DNA from: Actinomycetes bacterium
Lineage (GTDB): Bacteria; Actinomycetota; Acidimicrobiia; Acidimicrobiales; RAAP-2
Assembly: GCA_021777285.1 (NCBI GenBank)
Contig: JAJYDR010000014.1
Coordinates: 1 to 27,256 of the forward strand
Reading direction: 5' to 3'
DNA length: 27,256 bases
The notes beneath the pieces are model-generated. The model saw only the letters and a list, made by a program, of their open reading frames with translations. It did no database searches and was not told the DNA's origin. Position numbers and translations under genes: made by a program. Shown here in pieces: positions 1 to 7,934 of this stretch. Every line of letters begins with the position of its first letter. Within the stretch, counting starts at the first letter, position 1.

Positions 1-356
1 GCGAGGCCCATCGCCATGGCCGCGCCCTTGCCACGATCGCCCAGCGCCGGGACGATCGCCGCGCCGTGGTGCGCGGCCACGGTGGCGGTGTCGTCACTCG
101 AGTGGTCATCGACGACCACCAACTCGTCGACGTACTCGCTGCGGCGGATCGCGGTGATCACGGGGCCGATCGTCGCCGCCTCGTTCTGGGCCGGCACGAC
201 GACGGCGAGGGTGGTGGCGCTCGCGAGCTCGGCCACGCGGCGTGGGTCGTAGGCGTCGCGCTCGTAGGTCGAGGGCACGTCGTCGAAGGCCACGAGGACG
301 AGGCTAGAGGCGCGACGCGTCCAGGCGCACTTGACAGCCTCGGGCCGATCGGCCAC
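1..356 (-). CDS. Family 2 glycosyltransferase, N-terminal part (possibly GpgS-like)
   Basis: This gene reads leftwards off the window edge, so only about 118 N-terminal residues are visible. Residues 50-64 carry the GT-A opening strand and nucleotide-sugar motif (VVVPAQNEAATIG). Residues 77-90 carry DELVVVDDHSSDDT with the expected acidic residues, and an RGKG motif lies near the edge. The preceding YDPRRVAELA stretch and the later GKG resemble actinobacterial glucosyl-3-phosphoglycerate synthase, which starts glucosylglycerate and methylglucose polysaccharide synthesis. The catalytic C-terminal half is missing, so the substrate is a guess. The GTG at 356 is the best start I see, though it has no clear ribosome site. 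An in-frame TTG at 410 would add 18 residues. The gene is divergent from thrC. Confidence 0.75.
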   Translation of the reverse strand, partial: MADRPEAVKCAWTRRASSLVLVAFDDVPSTYERDAYDPRRVAELASATTLAVVVPAQNEAATIGPVITAIRRSEYVDELVVVDDHSSDDTATVAAHHGAAIVPALGDRGKGAAMAMGL

Positions 357-359
357 TAT
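331..359 (+). promoter_or_regulatory. Putative sigma70-type promoter for thrC
   Basis: A perfect TTGACA (331-336) is followed after exactly 17 bases by CACTAT (354-359), which matches the -10 consensus at A2, A5 and T6. Transcription would begin near 366 and give thrC a leader of about 105 bases. The -10 overlaps the GTG start codon of the divergent glycosyltransferase. Confidence 0.5.
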
Positions 360-413
360 GGAGGGGTCATCAAGAGCGACTGAGGGACGGGCCCTGTGAA
401 GTCGCGACAACCA

Positions 414-437
414 GTGTGGGGGTGTTTTTTCCCACAC
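414..437 (+). promoter_or_regulatory. Hairpin in the thrC leader
   Basis: Perfect 7-base arms (GTGTGGG at 414-420, CCCACAC at 431-437) enclose a 10-base loop with a run of six T. It lies between the putative promoter and the thrC start. It could be a leader hairpin, an operator or an end signal for upstream transcription; the sequence does not say which. Confidence 0.35.
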
Positions 438-471
438 CAGGTGCCAAAGCCCGTGCGATGAGAAGGGAATC

Positions 472-1719
472 ATGAGTTTCGCCACTGGTCTGATATGCCG
501 AGAGTGCGGTAGCACCTACCCCACCGAGGCTCGCTATTCGTGCGACTTCTGCTTCGGCCCCCTCGAGGTCTCCTACGACATCGAGGCCGCGCGCGCGTCG
601 ATGACGCGCGCGTCGATCGAGGCCGGTCCCGCGTCGATCTGGCGCTACGGCGCGCTGCTGCCCGATCCGGGCGAGGAGCCGGTCGACCTCGGCGCGGGTT
701 GGACGCCGCTGCGTCGCGCCCACCGCCTGGGCGAAGAGCTCGGCCTGCGCGAGCTGTGGCTCAAGGACGACACCCGCAACCCGACGGGATCCTTCAAGGA
801 CCGCGTCGTCTCGGTGGCGCTCTCGAGTGCGCGGCGCCTGGGCTTTTCGACGGCCGCGTGCGCGTCCACGGGCAACCTCGCCACCTCGGTCGCCGCCCAC
901 GCCGCGGCGATCGGCTGGCCGAGCGTGACGATCATCCCGAGCGACTTGGAGAAGTCCAAGATCGCCATGGCCGCCATCTTTGGCGGCACGGTGCTCGGCG
1001 TCGAGGGCAACTACGACGACGTGAACCGCCTGTGCGTCGAGCTCGTGGCCGAGCACGAGGACTGGGCCTTCGCCAACGTGAACCTGCGACCGTACTACGC
1101 CGAAGGATCGAAGACCCTCGCCTACGAGATCGCCGAGCAGCTGGGCTGGCGCGCGCCGGACCAGGTGGTGGTGCCCGTCGCCTCGGGCAGCCAGTTCACC
1201 AAGGTCGCCAAGGGCTTCAAGGAGTTCCTCGAGCTCGGCCTCATCGAGGGCGAGCTCCCGGTGCTCTTCGGGGCCCAGGCCAAGGGCTGCTCGCCGGTGG
1301 CGACGGCCTTCTTCGACGGGGCCGAGGTCGTCACGCCCCAGCGCCCGAACACCATCGCGCGTTCGCTCGCGATCGGCAACCCCGCCGACGGGCCCTACGT
1401 GCTCGACGAGCTGCGCGCGCGCGGCGGCGACTGCGGGTCCGTCGACGACGAGGAGATCCTCGAGTGCATCGGCCTGCTCGCGCGCACCGAGGGCATCTTC
1501 GCCGAGACCGCCGGCGGCGTGACCATCGCCTCGCTGCGCCAGATGGTGCGTCGCGGCACGATCGACCCCGACAAGTCGACGGTCGCGATCATCTCGGGCC
1601 ACGGTCTCAAGACCCTCGACGCGGTGGTCGACACCGCGACGGTCACCGCCACCATCGCCCCGACGCTCGCCGCCGCCGAAGAGGCCCTGCGCTTCCACTC
1701 GTTGGTGGCCGCGTCGTGA
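472..1719 (+). CDS. thrC: Threonine synthase (PLP fold type II)
   Basis: Threonine synthase converts O-phosphohomoserine to threonine and phosphate using PLP. The 415-residue protein has the length expected for the short, zinc-ribbon-bearing form. Two CxxC pairs (C9/C12 and C24/C27) form an N-terminal ribbon. NPTGSFKDR at 103-111 holds the PLP Schiff-base lysine K109. ASTGNLATS near 138-146 matches the phosphate/substrate loop, and a GSQF segment follows further on. The ATG at 472 has GAAGGGA at 462-468 in good position. The stop codon overlaps the GTG start of cysO, so the two are translationally coupled. Related PLP enzymes in this superfamily use other substrates. The sulfur-carrier partner therefore leaves a small possibility of a sulfur-related role, but the family call is firm. 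Confidence 0.9.
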   Translation: MSFATGLICRECGSTYPTEARYSCDFCFGPLEVSYDIEAARASMTRASIEAGPASIWRYGALLPDPGEEPVDLGAGWTPLRRAHRLGEELGLRELWLKDDTRNPTGSFKDRVVSVALSSARRLGFSTAACASTGNLATSVAAHAAAIGWPSVTIIPSDLEKSKIAMAAIFGGTVLGVEGNYDDVNRLCVELVAEHEDWAFANVNLRPYYAEGSKTLAYEIAEQLGWRAPDQVVVPVASGSQFTKVAKGFKEFLELGLIEGELPVLFGAQAKGCSPVATAFFDGAEVVTPQRPNTIARSLAIGNPADGPYVLDELRARGGDCGSVDDEEILECIGLLARTEGIFAETAGGVTIASLRQMVRRGTIDPDKSTVAIISGHGLKTLDAVVDTATVTATIAPTLAAAEEALRFHSLVAAS

Positions 1720-1991
1720 GCGTCATCGTCCGTCTGCCCAGCCAGCTGCGCGTGCTCGTCGGCGGCGTCGGCGAGGTCACGGTCGAGGCGACCACCGTGC
1801 GCGGGGCCATCGAGGCCCTCGAGGCCACGCACCCGGGTATCGCGCCGCGCGTGCTCGACGACCGCGGGGCGCTGCGGCGCTTCGTCAACGTCTTCGTCGC
1901 CGACGAGGACGTGCGCTTCCTCGACGGCCTCGACACGATCGTCGAGGCCGGCCAGACCGTCTCCCTGGTGCCCGCGGTCGCGGGCGGGTAG
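1716..1991 (+). CDS. cysO: MoaD/ThiS-family sulfur carrier, CysO-like
   Basis: This 91-residue ubiquitin-like protein ends in PAVAGG. The C-terminal di-glycine is the residue pair that is adenylated and converted to a thiocarboxylate. The segment RFVNVFVADEDVRF and the tail SLVPAVAGG closely match mycobacterial CysO, which delivers sulfur to O-phosphoserine in CysM-dependent cysteine synthesis, with Mec (a JAMM peptidase) releasing the product. The GTG start at 1716 overlaps the thrC stop (GTGA). Neither cysM nor mec is present here, so the partner enzyme must be elsewhere unless it is the neighbouring ThrC. The gene ends just before the groEL operator. A ThiS or MoaD role is possible but the CysO match is better. 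Confidence 0.85.
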   Translation: MSVIVRLPSQLRVLVGGVGEVTVEATTVRGAIEALEATHPGIAPRVLDDRGALRRFVNVFVADEDVRFLDGLDTIVEAGQTVSLVPAVAGG

Positions 1992-1994
1992 CCG

Positions 1995-2021
1995 TTAGCA
2001 CTCTCGTAGCGAGACTGCTAA
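1995..2021 (+). promoter_or_regulatory. CIRCE operator (HrcA binding site) of groEL
   Basis: TTAGCACTC, nine bases, then GACTGCTAA. This is the CIRCE inverted repeat (consensus TTAGCACTC-N9-GAGTGCTAA) with one changed base in the right arm (G to C at 2015). Its right end overlaps a likely -10 element TAATAT at 2019-2024, so HrcA bound here would block RNA polymerase and give heat-inducible groEL expression. Confidence 0.92.
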
Positions 2022-3689
<1,668 letters not shown>

Positions 3690-3704
3690 ACCCTCCGCTT
3701 TCGA

Positions 3705-3738
3705 CGACGACGCCGCGGGTTCGCCCGCGGCGTCGTCG
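3705..3738 (+). terminator. Terminator hairpin after groEL
   Basis: A perfect 15-bp GC-rich stem (3705-3719 and 3724-3738) is closed by a TTCG tetraloop, 15 bases after the groEL stop. It has no T-run, which is common for high-GC actinobacterial terminators. Confidence 0.8.
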
Positions 3739-3774
3739 CGTTCGGGGCGAGAACGCGGGCCGTAGCATGGGGCC

Positions 3775-4458
3775 ATGACTCCTGAGCCCCTGACCCCCTC
3801 GCGTGGCCTCAACGTGCTGCACCTCTTCTGTCGCGTCGACGGCGAGGTCGAGCGCGACGGCCTCGCGGCCGCGATCGAGAACGCCAAGGGCAAGGGCCTC
3901 CAGGTGGTGACCGCCGCGATCCTCGGCGCCAAGGGCGACGTCGCCTTCATGATCCTGGGCGAGAACCTCTGGGACCTGCGCCTCCTGCAGTCCTACATCC
4001 AGGCCGCGGGCCTCACGGTGGCCGAGAGCTACGTGTCGCTCACCGAGGTGAGCGAGTACGCCGCGGGCATGCCCGAGCAAATGGTCAACGACCGTCTCTA
4101 TCCCGTGCTGCCCCCCGAGGGCAAGACCGCCTTCTGCTTCTATCCCATGTCCAAGCGGCGCGGTGAGGTGAACAACTGGTTCGGCCTCGAGTACGAGCGA
4201 CGCGAAGAGCTGATGCGTGAACACGGCAAGTCGGGCAAGAACTTCCGCGGACGGGTCCTGCAGGTCGTCACCGGCTCGACCGGGCTGGACGACTGGGAAT
4301 GGGGCGTGACGCTCTTCGCCGTGCACGTCGATGACCTGAAGGACTGCGTTTACACGATGCGCTTTGACGAGGCCTCGACCCTTTACGGCGAGTTCGGCCC
4401 CTTTTACACCGGCATCGTCGCCGAGCTCGACGACGTCCTCGACGCGGCGCTCGCCTAG
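3775..4458 (+). CDS. hemQ: Coproheme decarboxylase (HemQ/ChdC, chlorite dismutase family)
   Basis: HemQ catalyses the last step of the coproporphyrin-dependent heme pathway: peroxide-driven double decarboxylation of coproheme to heme b. The 227-residue protein has the usual length. The CFYPMSKRR motif contains the catalytic tyrosine (Y123). MREHG gives the proximal heme histidine H150, exactly 27 residues later as in the S. aureus enzyme (Y145/H172). Q163 sits before TGSTGLDDWEWG, matching the distal glutamine. The neighbouring NWY of other members reads NWF here, but that is not the catalytic tyrosine. The ATG lies 6 bases after TAGCAT (3763-3768), which suggests a leaderless mRNA starting at the A of ATG. 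No other heme genes are in the window. Confidence 0.92.
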   Translation: MTPEPLTPSRGLNVLHLFCRVDGEVERDGLAAAIENAKGKGLQVVTAAILGAKGDVAFMILGENLWDLRLLQSYIQAAGLTVAESYVSLTEVSEYAAGMPEQMVNDRLYPVLPPEGKTAFCFYPMSKRRGEVNNWFGLEYERREELMREHGKSGKNFRGRVLQVVTGSTGLDDWEWGVTLFAVHVDDLKDCVYTMRFDEASTLYGEFGPFYTGIVAELDDVLDAALA

Positions 4459-4473
4459 GCGTAGCGTTCCAGC

Positions 4474-5163
4474 GTGATCCCGTCGGTTCCGGACAAGACT
4501 CTGCTGCGCTGGGCGGAGTCCCTCGCGGGCGTGGCGCGCACGGGGCTCGGCTTCACCGAGAGCCAGTACGAGCGCGAGCGCTTCGAAGAGGTGCTAAAGA
4601 TCGCCGCCGACATCAAGACGGCCGCGCTGGAGGGCCTCGACGACGTGCTCGACGCCGACGGCCTCGTCACCGAGTGGATGCGCGAGGTGGGCAGCGGCGT
4701 GCCGGGATATGCCACCCCCAAGGTCGCCGTCGGCGCCGCGGTCTTCAACGACGAGGGCGAGCTGCTCCTCATCCAGCGCGCCGACTCCGGGGTCTGGCTC
4801 TATCCGACCGGCTGGTGCGACATCGGCTACTCCGCGCCCGAGGTGGTCGTGAAGGAGGTTCTCGAAGAGACCGGCGTCGAGGTCGAGGTCGAGCGGCTCA
4901 TCGGCGTTCTCGACGGCATGCGCCTGGGCGCGTCGCGCATTCCGCTCTACTCGCTGCTCTTTCTGTGCCGCGCGACCGGGGGAGAGCTCAACGCGCACCC
5001 CCTCGAGGTGACCGATCTCGGGTGGTTCACCCGCCACGCGTTGCCCTCGCCGACGCTCGGCGCCGAGCGCTGGGCCGATCACGTCTTCGCCGCGATCGCC
5101 GGCGAGAGTCGCGACGTCTTCTACGACGACTTGCGACGTCCTGTGTGGCGAGGCAAGTCATGA
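4474..5163 (+). CDS. NUDIX hydrolase with N-terminal NUDIX_N-type domain
   Basis: This 229-residue protein has two parts. The first (about 1-65, with LLRWAESLAGVARTGLGFT) resembles the helical domain found before some ADP-ribose/nucleotide-sugar NUDIX hydrolases. The second is a NUDIX domain starting near 85. The NUDIX box at 118-134 ends in KEVLEETG. Its catalytic EExG core is present, but the usual first glutamate is tyrosine (Y119) and the arginine is lysine (K127); I recall such changes as common in this subfamily. The GTG start lies 6 bases after TAGCGT (4462-4467), which suggests a leaderless transcript. The stop overlaps the start of the next GNAT gene (ATGA). The substrate cannot be told from sequence; a nucleoside diphosphate derivative is likely. 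Confidence 0.85.
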   Translation: MIPSVPDKTLLRWAESLAGVARTGLGFTESQYERERFEEVLKIAADIKTAALEGLDDVLDADGLVTEWMREVGSGVPGYATPKVAVGAAVFNDEGELLLIQRADSGVWLYPTGWCDIGYSAPEVVVKEVLEETGVEVEVERLIGVLDGMRLGASRIPLYSLLFLCRATGGELNAHPLEVTDLGWFTRHALPSPTLGAERWADHVFAAIAGESRDVFYDDLRRPVWRGKS

Positions 5164-5597
5164 CCCTCACCATCGAGATCGTCGAGAGCGCGACCGACGA
5201 GGTCCGCGACGCGCTCAACTCTCTCGTTCCGCAGTTGTCCTCGCGCGCGGTGGCGATCGACAACGCGAAGCTTGCGAGCATCATTGAGAACCCTTCGCTC
5301 ACCCTGCTCGTCGCGCGCGAGAGCGGCGCGATTCTGGGCACGCTCACGTTGGCGGTGTTCCCGATTCCCAGTGGCGAGATCGCCATGATCGAAGACGTCG
5401 TCGTGGACGAGTCGGCGCGCGGGCTGGGCGCGGGCGAAGCACTCGTGACGGCGGCCATCGCGCACGCCGCTTCGCTCGGCGCGCGTGAGGTCGATCTGAC
5501 CAGCCGACCATCGCGCAAGGCGGCGAACGCGCTGTATCAGAAGATCGGCTTCGAGCAGCGTGAGACGAATGTCTATCGTTTTTTCATAGAAAGTTGA
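5160..5597 (+). CDS. GNAT-family N-acetyltransferase
   Basis: This is a 145-residue single-domain acetyltransferase. The acetyl-CoA loop appears as ARGLGAGEALV (motif A, about residues 81-91). It is preceded by the strand IEDVVVDES and followed by ANALYQKIGFE (motif B). The ending is TNVYRFFIES. The substrate is unknown. The start ATG overlaps the NUDIX stop (ATGA), so the two genes form a coupled pair. The last 40 bases are distinctly richer in A/T than the rest and mark the beginning of the accessory island. The same T-N-V-Y-R ending recurs as broken remnants at 7656-7712 and 8171-8200. Confidence 0.85.
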   Translation: MTLTIEIVESATDEVRDALNSLVPQLSSRAVAIDNAKLASIIENPSLTLLVARESGAILGTLTLAVFPIPSGEIAMIEDVVVDESARGLGAGEALVTAAIAHAASLGAREVDLTSRPSRKAANALYQKIGFEQRETNVYRFFIES

Positions 5598-5666
5598 CGC
5601 GCAGACGGTCTTCGCCTCGTGCCCGCACTGGAACTTTCTTCTGCAACTGCCGCGTAGGATTCCGCA

Positions 5667-6122
5667 GTGAACGAAACCCTCTCCGCTCATGACTTCTCCC
5701 AATTGCCTCGTTCAGAGTTTGCTTTCCCCGGTTCACTTCGGGACCGTCTGATACGAGCCATCCTCGATGGTCGCAAAGTGGCGACCACGTCACTGGCCCT
5801 GGAATACGAAATCGGACATGAGACCATGCCATGCATAGGTCAGCGCTCTGTGGTGCTCGACTCTGACAACCAACCTGTGTGCGTGATTGAGACCGTGGAA
5901 GTAACCATCGTTCCACTGGGAGAGGTGGATTTAGGACACGTAGTGGATGAAGGCGAGGGGCACGCGACGGTGTCGGACTGGCGCAAGGGCCACGAGAACT
6001 TCTGGCGCAGTAGGGAAATGGTCGCTTCCCTCGGAGGTGTCGCTCCTATCCTCGACGACTCGACACTCGTCGTCTTAGAACGTTTTCGGGTAGTGGAGCG
6101 ACTGCGCTCAACCGCCAGCTGA
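5667..6122 (+). CDS. ASCH domain protein
   Basis: This 151-residue protein matches the ASCH fold, a small beta-barrel related to PUA and thought to bind RNA. The recognisable run is LDGRKVATTSLALEYE (about residues 34-49), then a short barrel with GQRSVVLDSDNQPVCVIETVEV and a C-terminal half with DWRKGHENFW. Family members include YqfB-type amidohydrolases and possible RNA-binding regulators; the role here is not known. The GTG start is 6 bases after TAGGAT (5655-5660), a good leaderless arrangement. Base use is clearly more A/T-rich than in the preceding genes, consistent with an acquired segment. It precedes hicA by 29 bases. Confidence 0.8.
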   Translation: MNETLSAHDFSQLPRSEFAFPGSLRDRLIRAILDGRKVATTSLALEYEIGHETMPCIGQRSVVLDSDNQPVCVIETVEVTIVPLGEVDLGHVVDEGEGHATVSDWRKGHENFWRSREMVASLGGVAPILDDSTLVVLERFRVVERLRSTAS

Positions 6123-6151
6123 TTCTCTAAACCTCCCGACCATTGTGGTGA

Positions 6152-6355
6152 GTGAAGGTCCGTGAGATCATCAGAGAACTGGAGCGCGACGGCTGGGTAC
6201 AGGTCCGACACAAGGGGAGTCATCGGCACTACCACCATCCGACGAAGCCTGGGACGGTGACGGTGCCTGGCGCGATGGCAGACGATCTGCACCGAGAGCT
6301 GGCGAGTTCAAGCGGTCAGAGCAACGACAGCAGCATTGTAGCGATCTTCAGCTGA
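6152..6355 (+). pseudogene. hicA: hicA toxin, 5' part, interrupted by IS30-family element
   Basis: HicA is a small mRNA interferase with a double-stranded-RNA-binding fold. Residues 1-49 here are normal HicA: KVREIIRELERDGW, then the active-site GSHRHYHHP with its histidine, and TVTVPG. Codons from 6301 onward belong to the inserted element, and the frame runs to a chance stop at 6355. The rest of the gene lies at 7390-7438. The two parts rejoin in frame once the element and one copy of GCT are removed, giving a normal-length protein that overlaps hicB. As it stands the toxin lacks its C-terminal helix and is probably inactive. The GTG start aligns with that of the intact paralog at 7737. Confidence 0.9.
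6301..6326 (+). repeat. IS30-family left inverted repeat
   Basis: Begins GGCGAGTTC and shares CGGTC and GCAACG blocks with the other end. The transposase stop codon (TGA on the minus strand, 6308-6310) lies inside it. Confidence 0.88.
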
Positions 6356-7306
6356 CGCCCACTGGAAGATTCTCCGAGGCATGGTGTTGATTCGGTGGCC
6401 GATCACGTCGAGGTCGTCTTGTGAGTAGACCGAGAGGTCGGTGCCCTTGCCGACGTAGCGTCGAAGTGTGCCGTTGAAATTTTCGTTGGACGGGCGCTCC
6501 CACGGACTGTGTGGATTGGCGAAGTAGATGTCGATGCCCACGGCGCTGTCGAGATCCTCGTGACAGGCCATCTCACGACCTTGATCCCACGTCAGTGATC
6601 GGCGCAGCTCCACGGGCACGCGTTCGAACAGTTCAATGCAGCACGCCAGCACGTTCTCGGCCCCGTGACCACCGGGCAAGTCGCCGATGAGGTTGAAGCG
6701 GCTGGCGCGGTCCACGAGGGTAACGATGGCCGACTTGCCTCCAGCCCCAACAATGAGGTCGCCTTCGAAGTGACCGACCTCGCGACGGCCACTCGCGATC
6801 TTCGGACGGCTGTGGATGAGGTTGAAAGTCCCCAGTGGACTGGCCTTCTTCGAGGTTTCTCCGCTCCGACAGCGTCGCCGGCGCCGACCGCGCTTTCGGT
6901 GCAGGTGGCGCCCGAGACCCCTCACGAGACCCCTCGTGCCGTGGGCGTAGACGCCCTGGTAGATCGTCTCGGGCGAGACCGTGTCACCCTCGATGCCGCC
7001 GGCGCGCGCCAGTTCAATGGCGATGGTGGTCGGTGAATCCTTGGCCAGCAGTCGGTATTCAACGTGACGAGCCAGCGACTCATTTCTTTGGAACGTCGTG
7101 GCCTTGGGTCGGGACCGAAGTCGTTCGCTTCGTCCCTGGGCCTTCACCGCGCAGTAACGCCGGCGTCCGCCGTTGCGTTTCACCTCCCGGGCGATGGTCG
7201 AGGGAACTCGACCCAACCGCCGGGCTATGTCGCTCAGGGACTCCTCCGCCTCAAGTCCCACACGGATTTCCTCGCGCTCGTGCGCGCTCAGTACTGCACC
7301 TGCCAT
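6308..7306 (-). CDS. IS30-family transposase
   Basis: This 332-residue DDE transposase is full length. An N-terminal helix-turn-helix spans about 25-42 (SDIARRLGRVPSTIAREV) and would bind the inverted repeats. A basic stretch lies near 137-147. The integrase-like core follows. The catalytic residues are D183 (GHFEGDLIVG), D241 (LTWDQG) and E275 (SNENFNG), and the 33-residue gap between the last two is the IS30 family signature. The ATG at 7306 lies inside the right part of the element and the stop falls within the left inverted repeat, so the gene nearly fills the element. No frameshift or missing catalytic residue is seen. Confidence 0.95.
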   Translation of the reverse strand: MAGAVLSAHEREEIRVGLEAEESLSDIARRLGRVPSTIAREVKRNGGRRRYCAVKAQGRSERLRSRPKATTFQRNESLARHVEYRLLAKDSPTTIAIELARAGGIEGDTVSPETIYQGVYAHGTRGLVRGLGRHLHRKRGRRRRRCRSGETSKKASPLGTFNLIHSRPKIASGRREVGHFEGDLIVGAGGKSAIVTLVDRASRFNLIGDLPGGHGAENVLACCIELFERVPVELRRSLTWDQGREMACHEDLDSAVGIDIYFANPHSPWERPSNENFNGTLRRYVGKGTDLSVYSQDDLDVIGHRINTMPRRIFQWASAEDRYNAAVVALTA

Positions 7307-7360
7307 GATGAGTTCTCCAACGGTTCGCTGTTCTGGGTGACCCAGCCATCATGGCTGGTC

Positions 7361-7386
7361 CGTTGCAGCGACCGTTGGAACTCGCC
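7361..7386 (-). repeat. IS30-family right inverted repeat
   Basis: Read on the minus strand it begins GGCGAGTTC and matches the left end at 21 of 26 positions. It is followed directly by the second GCT of the target duplication (7387-7389). Confidence 0.88.
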
Positions 7387-7438
7387 GCTCCTCAGTAGCA
7401 TTATGAGACAGGCGGGATTAGAGAGGAGAAAGCGATGA
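7387..7438 (+). pseudogene. hicA: hicA toxin, 3' part
   Basis: The first three bases are the duplicated GCT. From 7390 the frame reads LSSIMRQAGLERRKR and a stop, which is the C-terminal helix of HicA and is nearly the same as the ending of the intact copy (LASIVRQAGLGRKAR, 7890-7934). The stop codon overlaps the hicB start, as in working hicAB operons. Confidence 0.88.
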
Positions 7439-7650
7439 TCGAGTACGCGGTCGTAATTGAGCGCTCTCCGAACAACTACGGGGCGTGGGTTCCCGATCTC
7501 GATGGATGCGTCTCGACGGGCAAGACACTCGAGGAGGTCAAGGAGCACATTGCCGAGGCCATTCAAATGCACATCGAGGTCATGCGTGAACACGGCGAAG
7601 TTGTCCCACCACCAACCGCACAGGTGGCGGTTGTGCAAGTTGCCTCGTAG
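7435..7650 (+). CDS. hicB: HicB-type antitoxin, orphaned by the IS insertion
   Basis: HicB antitoxins neutralise HicA by binding it. This 71-residue protein has the HicB partial RNase-H-like fold: IEYAVVIERSPNNYGAWVPDLDGCVSTGKTLEEV, then a helix with EHIAEAIQMHIEVM. It has no visible C-terminal DNA-binding domain, so how it controls its operon is unclear. GGAGAA at 7422-7427 lies 7 bases before the ATG. The start overlaps the last codons of the broken hicA (CGATGA). Its own toxin is disrupted, and the inserted element also cuts it off from the hicA promoter. Whether it is still expressed is not shown by the sequence. Confidence 0.88.
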   Translation: MIEYAVVIERSPNNYGAWVPDLDGCVSTGKTLEEVKEHIAEAIQMHIEVMREHGEVVPPPTAQVAVVQVAS

Positions 7651-7655
7651 CCGGA

Positions 7656-7712
7656 GCCACTGACGTCAGAGTTCGCCACACGAACGTGTACCGCTACGTG
7701 ATCGAGGACTGA
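7656..7712 (+). pseudogene. Short remnant resembling a GNAT C-terminus
   Basis: The frame reads ATDVRVRHTNVYRYVIED and a stop. The TNVYR tail is the same as that of the intact GNAT at 5160-5597 and fits the end of that fold. No start or upstream domain is present between hicB and the next hicA. The assignment rests on a short match, so it is tentative. Confidence 0.4.
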
Positions 7713-7736
7713 CGATCTTTCGACCGTTGTGAGGTC

Positions 7737-7934
7737 GTGAAGGTTCGCGACATCATTCGAGAACTCGAGAAGGAAGGTTGGTTCCTCAGCCGCCAACGGG
7801 GAAGCCATCGACAGTTTCGTCATCCGACCAAGGAAGGTTGCATCACGGTTCCCGGAGCGTTGGGCGACGATGTCGCCAAAATGACCCTCGCTAGCATTGT
7901 GAGGCAGGCTGGATTGGGAAGGAAAGCCCGATGA
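7737..7934 (+). CDS. hicA: HicA-family mRNA interferase toxin (intact copy)
   Basis: HicA toxins cleave mRNA and halt growth when not bound by HicB. This 65-residue protein is complete: KVRDIIRELEKEGW, then RQRGSHRQFRHP with the catalytic histidine (H24), ITVPG, and a C-terminal helix with SIVRQAGL. It is a close paralog of the interrupted hicA at 6152. The GTG start is preferred because it aligns with that copy and because both share GACCrTTGTG about 5 bases upstream (7722-7731 here). The last codons overlap the hicB start by 4 bases, so toxin and antitoxin are translationally coupled. Confidence 0.92.
   Translation: MKVRDIIRELEKEGWFLSRQRGSHRQFRHPTKEGCITVPGALGDDVAKMTLASIVRQAGLGRKAR

Larger units (their letters stand above)
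6301..7386 (-). mobile_element. Complete IS30-family insertion sequence (1086 bp)
   Basis: The element carries one transposase gene between imperfect terminal inverted repeats (6301-6326 and 7361-7386, 21 of 26 positions identical) and is flanked by the direct repeat GCT (6298-6300 and 7387-7389). Both ends are complete and the transposase is open, so the element may still be mobile. It sits inside hicA. Confidence 0.93.

Noticed and set aside
370..1698. A 442-residue minus-strand frame over thrC
   Set aside because: It is Arg/Gly/Asp-rich, has no domain, and lies opposite a certain threonine synthase.
4177..4185. NWF instead of NWY in HemQ, at first read as loss of the catalytic tyrosine
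   Set aside because: The catalytic tyrosine is the one in FYPM (Y123), 27 residues before the proximal histidine as in S. aureus HemQ. It is present, so the enzyme looks complete.
6152..6355. The open frame as a complete 67-residue HicA variant
   Set aside because: Its last 18 codons are the IS30 inverted repeat and inner sequence. The true C-terminus lies beyond the element.
6835..7308. Plus-strand frames opposite the transposase
   Set aside because: They are Arg/Pro-rich shadows of a transposase with all catalytic residues on the other strand.
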